Translations under genes and position numbers: made by a program
Notes under the pieces: generated by a model
Told to the model about the DNA's origin: nothing
Database searches by the model: none
Seen by the model: the letters and a program-made list of their open reading frames with translations, nothing else
Source of the DNA: Mactra quadrangularis
Taxonomy: Eukaryota > Mollusca > Bivalvia > Venerida > Mactridae
NCBI GenBank assembly: GCA_025267735.1
Contig: CM046297.1
Coordinates: 16,704,011 to 16,768,010, forward strand
Length of the DNA stretch: 64,000 bases
Reading direction: 5' to 3'
Part shown: positions 57,026 to 64,000 of the stretch, piece after piece
How positions within the stretch are numbered: the first letter of the stretch is position 1
How the letters are laid out: the number at the start of each line of letters is the position of its first letter

Positions 57026-57276
57026 TTAAAGCGTTTGATCATGTATGCATGGCTTATTAGAGATGTATACGCGGACAGCTTAGACGGAGAGCGGATGACT
57101 GAATACGTACAAATCGAAGGGATTTTCTCAAAGCAATTTTCAATCAAATTGTTAGGCCAAGCAAAATAAATGAACTTGATTTTCTAAGTGTTTTTGGCAT
57201 TTCCATATGACTTACCACTGAAATGATCATGATACGTGTATAGTAAAGTTTAGATACAGTATAAAACAATAAGATA

Positions 57277-57696
57277 GTTGTAGACAATGCAGGCCTGATG
57301 AGATATGTGGAATCAGGATTTTTTTGGCCATCAAAATGACGCGCACCTATATATGCTTATGAATCAAATCGGTTCAGCAGCACTGCCATTTCCTGAAAAC
57401 TGCGTTCTTTTAAAGCCGACAAAATATACCCAAATGGTCATCCACTCGCAACACCTAACAATACGCGTCAGCTTCGTACTAAACAAGGTCACGAGCGACG
57501 AAAACGTTTAAAAATTTTCAATCGTTATCATTCATGGTACAGAATTTTCGTTCAGCACACAGCTAATAGTAAAATCTACAAATGCATATGTTCCGTATGA
57601 CGACATCCCAGAGAATTGTTATCTGTAGTTGTTTGGATATGTGCTGCCAAGGAAGTGCGAAGAAAACATTTAGGAATAATTTATAAAGGGAGATGA
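57277..57696 (+). pseudogene. Second Harbinger-like transposase remnant
   Basis: Fragments in order: VDNAGLMRYVESGFF, a one-base excess in a T-run (about 57325), GHQNDAHLYMLMNQIG, LPFPENCVLL, a frameshift near 57415, ADKIYPNGHPLATP (second Asp), FNRYHSWYRIFVQHTAN, then RHPRELLSVVVWICAAKEVR after an internal TGA. Order and motifs match the DDE_Tnp_4 nuclease, as at 37777. The third catalytic position, normally Glu before HT/HA, is Gln (VQHT), and the first Asp region is absent. It is a different lineage from the 37777 copy. Confidence 0.7.
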
Positions 57697-57699
57697 AGA

Positions 57700-57800
57700 G
57701 GTAAGCGAGTACTGGTAAAGTTAAACATGTCCAGGAAAGTTGGTTAGGTGAGCTGGCCTCAGTAAATAATCAAATAAAACGTGTTGATAAAATTCAAATA
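57700..57800 (+). mobile_element. Diverged SINE family B tail
   Basis: GTAAGCGAGTACTGGTAAAG, TGTCCAGGAAAGTTGGTTAG and GTGAGCTGGCCTCAG, then GTGTTGATAAAATTC and an A-rich tail, resemble the 3' part of family B. Confidence 0.5.
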
Positions 57801-58439
57801 AAAAAAATAAAAACAAACGTTTTAAAAAATAACTGGGTTTGGGTTGGGTCGGATGAAAGCTGTATGACCTTTGAAGTAAAAAGAGTAGACATCGCAGACG
57901 CTTGACAATTAAGGATGATCCTTAAAATACTATCCTTTTTAAAGAACGTATCAAATTAAACGTGCTACTTCATTTTACTGACTTATGACTGAAATATTGT
58001 GCTAGTATTCATGTTACAGTTCAAAAACGTACCAATAAAAGACGGCAAAAAATCTTACACAGAATATTGTTTATTTTCTTATCATGAAAATTATTATTTT
58101 GAGATCGACACCATATTTTATCGATACTCTGCTTTACGTTCTAGTAACATTTGAAGAATATCTAATTATAACAATTGTAAAGAAACGTGTGGACCCAATT
58201 GTACATTGATAGTAATAATCCAGAGTTATAAATATTAAGCACAGACATGTAAATATATCCCACCCTCATACTGATACTTCAATTTAATTGCTATATTTTA
58301 TGATTTAAGAATCAGAAGTTATTTTATAGTCAAATAGATATGATAATAGGACTTTGCAGATGTGTACAGACTCATGCATGGTTACAAAGGCTGTAGAGCT
58401 TAATAAAAAATGCAATGGCATTTTATAGTCGGAGTTTTT
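57801..58439. other. AT-rich sequence, nothing recognised
   Basis: No supported feature. Confidence 0.4.
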
Positions 58440-58710
58440 ATGTTACGCACTTTTACCGACTTTACAGCTATTATTCCTGCTCGTCGGGCTACTGGTATAT
58501 TTCTATCAGTCTCCCTATTACGCCGCTTATTAGTGCAGCTGACAAATTTGTGCAAATTATACCCAGGTACCCATTTACACGTGGGTGGAAACAATCGCTG
58601 GTTAATTTCTTGCTCATGGAAACTAGCAATGCCCATTGTGGGATTCGAAACAAGGGCCGATCGATCCTTAAGCAATAGATTACTGCTCCCACTGTGACAA
58701 TCTCGTAGCA
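58440..58710 (-). mobile_element. Possible SINE of a third family
   Basis: On the minus strand a B-box-like TTTCGAATCCCACA is followed by TGTAAATGGGTACCTGGGTA, a combination common in tRNA-derived repeats. Open frames exist on both strands over the same bases, arguing against a gene. Only one copy is in the window, so the call is tentative. Confidence 0.35.
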
Positions 58711-59574
58711 TTATATGTATTGAAACCGCACAAATCTTCCAGCTACGGCTTACTACGGCTTAAATTAACTGTAGTTCATTTGCCAGTTCAAACGAACTTT
58801 AACCACAGCATGAATTAAGAAATGAGTGTTGGGCTCTGAAAATCTTTATCCAGATTAAAAAACAATAACCATTATCATAAACGACCTTATTAAGTTATTC
58901 CAAGAAAAAAAACTGTTTAAGAATTAATTAAAATACTAATCTATGTTTAAGAGTTTCAGACTCCTAAGATTTACATCGAAATCTGTTGATTATGGTCTAT
59001 GGTGAAATTAGAATAATATATTTATAATATGGCAGTCTTCGCTGCCTACCATACCCGACTAGATCTATGTATTCCCAACTTGTCAATTGTTTCATTATCA
59101 TTACCTCTAAAAGGGGACAAATTTGATAATTTCACCACAATTGCTTTTTGCAGTAATTTAAACAAAAACAGCTTAAATGCAGTTACTTGATTTTTTAGCC
59201 GCCGCGTCGAATTAATCAGGGTCAAAATTAAAATTCAAGATTTTTTTGCATTTCAAGTGCATTTTTGTAGTTTAAAATGTTTTTGATTGCTATATTTAAA
59301 GTATCAACGGCAAGTATTGCATTTTGGTTTTTCATTGAAATTGGTTTTCAAAATATTGACACAAATACACAAAAGCACCTGTCAGAAGCGAATTTAGCGG
59401 TTTGCCGAGCTAAAAAAATGCAAATTAAAAGCCATAAAGCCATTATGACAACAATCTGTGTAATGTTTTGTAATGGTGAATTATCGACGGAGTTCATACT
59501 ACTTGGTTACGCCAATTTTCTCTTGAAACTAAGTCTTACTTAAAGGAATCTTAAAAAACCCGATAGAACGAGGG
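58711..59574. other. AT-rich sequence, nothing recognised
   Basis: An 88-codon open frame (59277-59543) has no recognised domain and no splice context. Confidence 0.35.
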
Positions 59575-62500
59575 TCAAGTGGAATTTTATCAGGATAGCC
59601 AATTCTCCCTGGTGACAAGCCTAGGTCTGATCTCTGGCGTGGAATACGCCATAACAAGGCCAAATCACTTTACAGCAACGTTCGAGCCATGAAACTTATC
59701 TGAGTGCTGATTATATACACAAAACGTAAAGTACCGACAATCAGTGGTCTCTGGCTCATGCCCACGGAATTTTCCCAGGGTAGCTACTGTGCCCACGTGA
59801 TAGCCCTAGGTCGAACCTCTCGCCTAGTATACGCCAGTACCGGGCGAAATCGCTTTAACTCGACGTTCGAGCCCTGATCATGGCCCGTCTGAGTGCTGAT
59901 TTTATACACAAAACGTAAAGTACCGACACTTAGTGGTCTCTGGCCCGAGCCCAAGGAATTTTCTCAGGGTGGCCACTGTGCCCAAGTGATAGCCCTAGGT
60001 CGGACCTCTCACCTGGTGTACGCCAGTACCCAGCGAAATCGATTTAACTCCACGTTAGAGCCCTGCAATACAGCCCATCTGGGTGCTTATTTTATACACA
60101 AAACGTTAAGTACCGACAATTAGTGGTCTCTGGCCCGAGCCCACGGAATTTTCCCAGGGTGGCTACTGGGCCCACGTGATAGCCCAAGGTCGGACCTCTC
60201 GCCTGGTATACGCCAGTACCGGGCGAAATCGCTTAAACTCGACGCATGAGCCCTGAAACATGGCCCATCCGAGTGCTGATTTTAATACACCAAACGTAAA
60301 GTACTGACACTTAGTGGTATCTGGCCCGAGCCCACGGAATATTCCCAGGGTGGCCAATGTGCCCATGTGATAGCCCTAGGTCGGACCTCTCGCCTGGTAT
60401 ACGCCAGTACCGGGCGAAATCGCGAGCCCTGAAACATGGCCCCTCTGAGTGTTAATTTTATACACAATTCGTAAAGTACCGACAATAAGTGGTCGCTGGC
60501 CCGAACCCACGGAATTTTCCCAGGGTGGCTACTGTGCCCACGTGATAGCCCAAGGTCGGACCTCTCGCCTGGTATACGCCAGTACCGGGCGAAATCGCTT
60601 AAACTCGACGTTCGAGCCCTGAAACATGGCCCTTCTGAGTGCTTATTTTATACACTAAACGTAAAGTACCGACATTAAGTGGTCTCTGGCCCGAGCCCAC
60701 GGAATTTTCCCAGGCTGGCCACTGTGCCCACGTGATAGCCCTAGCTTGGTCCTATCGCCTGGTATACGCCAGTACCGGGGGAAATCTCTTTAACTCGACG
60801 TTCCAGCCCTGAAACATGGCCCGTCTGAGTGCTGATTTTATACACAAAACGTAAAGTACCGACAATTAGTGGTCTCTGGCCCGAGCCCACGGAATTTTCC
60901 TAGGGTGGCCACAGTGCCCACGTGATAGCCCTAGGTCGGATCTATCGCCTGGTATACGCCAGTACCGGGCAAAATTGCTTTAACTCGACGTTCGAGCCCT
61001 GAAACATGGCCAATCTGAGTGCTGATTTTTTACACAAAACGTAAAGTACCGACAGTTAGTGGTCTCTGCCCCGAGCCCACAGAAATTTCCCAGGCTGGCC
61101 ACTAGGCCAACAGGATAGCCCTACGTCAGATCTCTCGCCTGGTATGCGCCAGTATCGGGCTAAATCTCTTTAACACGACGATCGAGCCCTGAAACATGGC
61201 CCATCTGAGTGCTGATTTTATACACAAAACGAAAAGTACCGACACTTAGTGGTCTCTAGCCCGAGCCTACGAAATTTTCCCAGGCTGGACACTGTGCCCA
61301 CGTGATAGCCCTAGCTTGGACCTCTCGCCTGGTATACGCCAGTACTTGGCGAAATCGCTTAAACTCGAAGTTCGAGCCCTGAAACATGGCCAATCTGAGT
61401 GCTTATTTTATACACTAAACGTAAAGTACCGACACTTAGTGGTCTTTGGCCCGAACCCACGGAATTTTCCCAGGCTGGCCATTGTGCCCACATGATAGCC
61501 CTAGGTCGGACTTATGGCCTGGTATTATTAGTTACACAGTCAGTTACTGACCGGATACGGTGTGATACCGGGTCAGTAAATTAATATTGGGTGAGAGCGT
61601 AGCTCGAGCCCAATATTTATTCACTGACCCGGTATCACACCGTATCCGGTCAGTAACTGACTGTGTAACGAATTTATCTTACCGAATACCCCCATCTATT
61701 AATTTTGGAGTAGAAAAATAAGGTTTCGTCAGCGCTATCATTTATAAATTTTGTTACTGACTGAATATTAGAATCTACTGACCTAATATGGGATAATACA
61801 TGGTCAGCACGTGACCGCTCTCGGCCAATGAAAAACGAGTATTCTGTACGAGGTAAGATAAACGCCAGTACCGGGCGAAATCGCTTAAACTCGACGTTCG
61901 AGCCCTGAAACATGGCCCATCTGAGTGCTTATTTTATACACTAAACGTAAAGTACCGACATTTAGTGGTCTTTGGCCCGAGCCAACGGAATTTTCCGAGG
62001 GTGGCCACTGTGCCCACGTGATAGCCCTAGGTCGGACCTCTCGCCTGGTATACGCCAGTACCGGGCGAAATCGCTTTAACTCGACGTTCGAGCCCTGAAA
62101 CATAGCCCATCTGAGTTCTGATTTTATACACAAAATGTAAAGTACTGACACTTAGTGGTCTCTTGCCCGAGCCCGCGGAATTTTTCCAGGGTGGCTATTG
62201 TGCCCACGTGATAGCCCCAAGTCGGACCTATCGCCTGGTATACGCCAGTACCGGGCGAAATTGCTTTAACTCGACGTTCGAGCCCTGAAACATGGCCCAT
62301 CTGAGTGCTTATCTTATACACTAAACGTAAAGTACCGACATTAAGTGGTCGCTGGCCCGAGCCCACGGAATTTTCCCAGGCTGGCCTCTGTGCCCACGTG
62401 ATAGCCCTACCTTGGACCTATCGCCTGGTATACGCCAGTACCGGGCGAAATCACTTTAACTCGACGTTCGAGCCCTGAAACATAGCCCATCCGAGTTCTG

Positions 62501-63230
62501 ATTTTATACACAAAATGTAAAGTACTGACAATTAGTGGTCTCTTGCCAGAGCCCACGGAATTTTCCCAGGGTGGCCACTATGCCCACGTGATAGCCCTAG
62601 GTCAGGTCTATCGCCTGGTATACGCCAGTACCGGGCAAAATTGCTTTAACTCGACGTTCGAGCCCTGAAACATGGCCAATCTGAGTGCTGATTTTTTACA
62701 CAAAACTTAAAGTACCGACATTTAGTGGTCTCTGGCCCGAGCCCACAGAATTTTCCCAGGCTGGCCACTAGGCCAACAGGATAGCCCTAGGTCAGACCTC
62801 TCGCCTGGTATGCGCCAGTATCGGACGAAATCGCTTTAAACCGACGTTCGAGCCCTGAAACATGGCCCATCTGAGTGCTGATTTTATACACAAAACGAAA
62901 AGTACCGACACTAAGTGGTCTCTGGCCCGAGCCAACGGAATTTTCCCAGGGTGGCCACTGTGCCCACGTGAAAGCACTTTGTCGGACCTCTTGCCTGGTA
63001 TACGCCAGTACCGGGCGAAATCGCTTTAACTCGACGTTCGAGCCCTGAAATATGGCCCATCTGAGTGCTGATTTTATACACAAAACGTTAAGTACCGACA
63101 CTTAGTGGTCTTTGGCCCGAACCCACGGAATTTTCCCAGGCTGGCCACTGTGCCCACGTGATAGCCCAAGGTCGGACCTCATGCCTTGTATACGCAAGTA
63201 CCCGGCGAAATCAGTGGGTAGCACTACCCA
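59575..63230 (-). repeat. 190-bp satellite array, - orientation, ~18 units
   Basis: Reverse complement of the 46950-52410 consensus (TACACAAAACGTAAAGTACC, GTGCCCACGTGATAGCCCTA, GGTCGGACCTCTCGCCTGG). Divergence between units is higher than in the core of the + array. It is interrupted by a foldback insertion at 61520-61865 and runs to about 150 bp before the terminus. Confidence 0.95.
61520..61865. mobile_element. Foldback insertion with a perfect 47-bp inverted repeat
   Basis: The sequence breaks a satellite unit between CTGGTAT and ACGCCAGTACC. Bases 61531-61577 are the exact reverse complement of 61623-61669 (GTTACACAGTCAGTTACTGA at the outer end). The 45-base loop contains a further AATATTGGG/CCCAATATT pair. 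The following ~195 bp is non-satellite DNA with CAGCACGTGACCG and CCAATGAAAAACG. The element type is unknown. Confidence 0.85.
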
Positions 63231-63451
63231 TGTCTATAAAAATGGTAACATAACCCATAGGAGTTGTTTAGTAACTAGTTAGAGGCATCAGGCCCGACAA
63301 ACGGACTTGCCATGTTTTATAACTGGTTATGGTACCTGGTTTTAGCACTAAATTAATATTTCACTATTCACATAAAAAAAATTTTGCTAGCAAAAATAGC
63401 AACTTGTGGCCACTTTTGCTAGCAAAAAAATTTTGCTAACTTCAGCGACGT
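63230..63451 (+). repeat. Satellite-element end module, copy 3
   Basis: CAGGCCCGACAAACGGACTTG, a spacer, then TTTTGCTAGCAAAAATAGCA, CTTGTGGCCACTTTTGCTAG and GCTAACTTCAGCGACGT. It has the same order as 44545-44735 and is inverted relative to 46862-46938. Confidence 0.85.
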
Positions 63452-64000
63452 CTTTATGCGTGGTGATTTAGGAATCGAGTGTCATTGTTTTTTTCTCAAC
63501 TGTCAAAGCTTGAATTATTTCACTGTGACTGAATGAATTGTTTTTGTACTGGCGGCCTAATTGTTATTAAAAATATACTGACTAAAACATTTCATACGGA
63601 ATAAGAAGCTTTACTCAATAATAATACACACTTTCGGAAACTCACGGGTGTATTACAACAATAATTTTTACAAACGCATTCACCGTGAAATTATTCATGT
63701 TTTGACAGTTGAAAAAAAACGAACAATAATGAAGAAGCAATAAAAAGAAGTAATAAAAAAGTGAAAAATTACTGAATAATCATTGTGCGACAATATTAAA
63801 CTGAGCTTAAACTACCTAATTATGATAATTACATACATATACAGTTATGCACGCGTTCATAACTTATACGACTATGAATCAATTTGTAAAAGTGGCACGC
63901 TGCTGTACTTAAATCTTGGACACATTAGTCTTTTTTTTTTGGGGGGGGGGGGGGGGGGTTATATGTTCCAAAGCATTTGTTTATTTATGAAATCAAAATT
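63452..64000. other. AT-rich flank ending in a poly-T/poly-G tract
   Basis: No gene. Bases 63932-63958 are a T-run followed by about 18 G, a sequence whose length in an assembly is often unreliable. Confidence 0.5.

Larger units (their letters stand above)
46862..63451. mobile_element. 16.6-kb unit with inverted ends and satellite arms
   Basis: ACGTCGCTGAAGTTAGCAAA at 46862 is the inverse of GCTAACTTCAGCGACGT ending at 63451. The similarity continues for about 75 bp, including TTTTTGCTAGCAAAA and GTGGCCAC. Inside, a 190-bp satellite runs + from 46950 to 52410 and - from 59575 to 63230, so the arms are long inverted repeats around a 7-kb interior. This is the architecture expected of a DNA transposon with subterminal satellites. 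No target duplication adjoins the ends (CTTTA lies five bases outside the left end and directly outside the right), and the interior has no intact transposase, so mobility is inferred. Confidence 0.5.

Noticed and set aside
58400..58711. A protein-coding gene with frames on both strands
   Set aside because: Equally long frames on both strands over the same bases, and a B-box-like segment followed by a GGGTACCTGG block, suggest a SINE-type repeat instead.

Overview
This window looks like nuclear DNA of a mollusc, probably a bivalve. The evidence is AT-rich sequence with long introns and GT/AG splice sites, several tRNA-derived SINE families, Helentron-type non-autonomous elements with tandem cores that open with (GTCC)n-like runs, and large satellite arrays. 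I see no bacterial gene, operon, rRNA or free-standing tRNA gene. One host gene is recognisable. Most of the rest is mobile or repetitive DNA, often nested.

Layout. Bases 1-19 kb hold a 2.35-kb MULE-like element (55-2407), a hAT MITE (3144-3348) inside a decayed Helentron-like copy, and a second hAT-like element (5790-9520) into which a 3.3-kb Helentron-like element (6001-9288) has inserted. The core of that insertion repeats a nuclear-receptor-type motif. SINEs, single-unit Helentron-like copies and another hAT MITE (17065-17602) follow. From 19.0 to 30.4 kb, on the + strand, lies a multi-exon gene that I identify as a C2orf81 homolog. Its exons and splice sites are clear, but as given the gene is broken: one expected exon is not found, exon 3 has an in-frame TAA, and a 50-nt exon carries a one-base excess. 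SINEs, MITEs, a LINE tail and Helentron-like copies sit in its introns.

From 30.5 to 38.9 kb there is a low-complexity repeat domain: TTCG/CGAA-rich modules outside, and segments rich in the ATGGCGG/CCGCCAT motif inside, in opposite orientations. It contains a PIF/Harbinger element (37295-38805) with terminal inverted repeats and a broken transposase.

From 38.9 to 63.5 kb the window is dominated by a 190-bp satellite in both orientations. Three copies of a ~75-bp end sequence (44660-44735, 46862-46938, 63375-63451) sit at the outer edges of these arrays. The pair at 46862 and 63451 is inverted and encloses a 16.6-kb unit: end, + array, 7-kb interior, - array, end. The neighbouring 38.9-44.7 kb block has the same kind of end and array but carries a decayed DDE-like transposase with an intron (41259-43187), which is a candidate for the enzyme that moved this family. 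The interior of the 16.6-kb unit has no intact gene, but it holds ten copies of a 14-bp dyad motif (GTAACATACGTTAC type) in 2 kb, and a second Harbinger remnant.

All family names come from visible motifs, terminal repeats and target-site duplications. No database search was possible.
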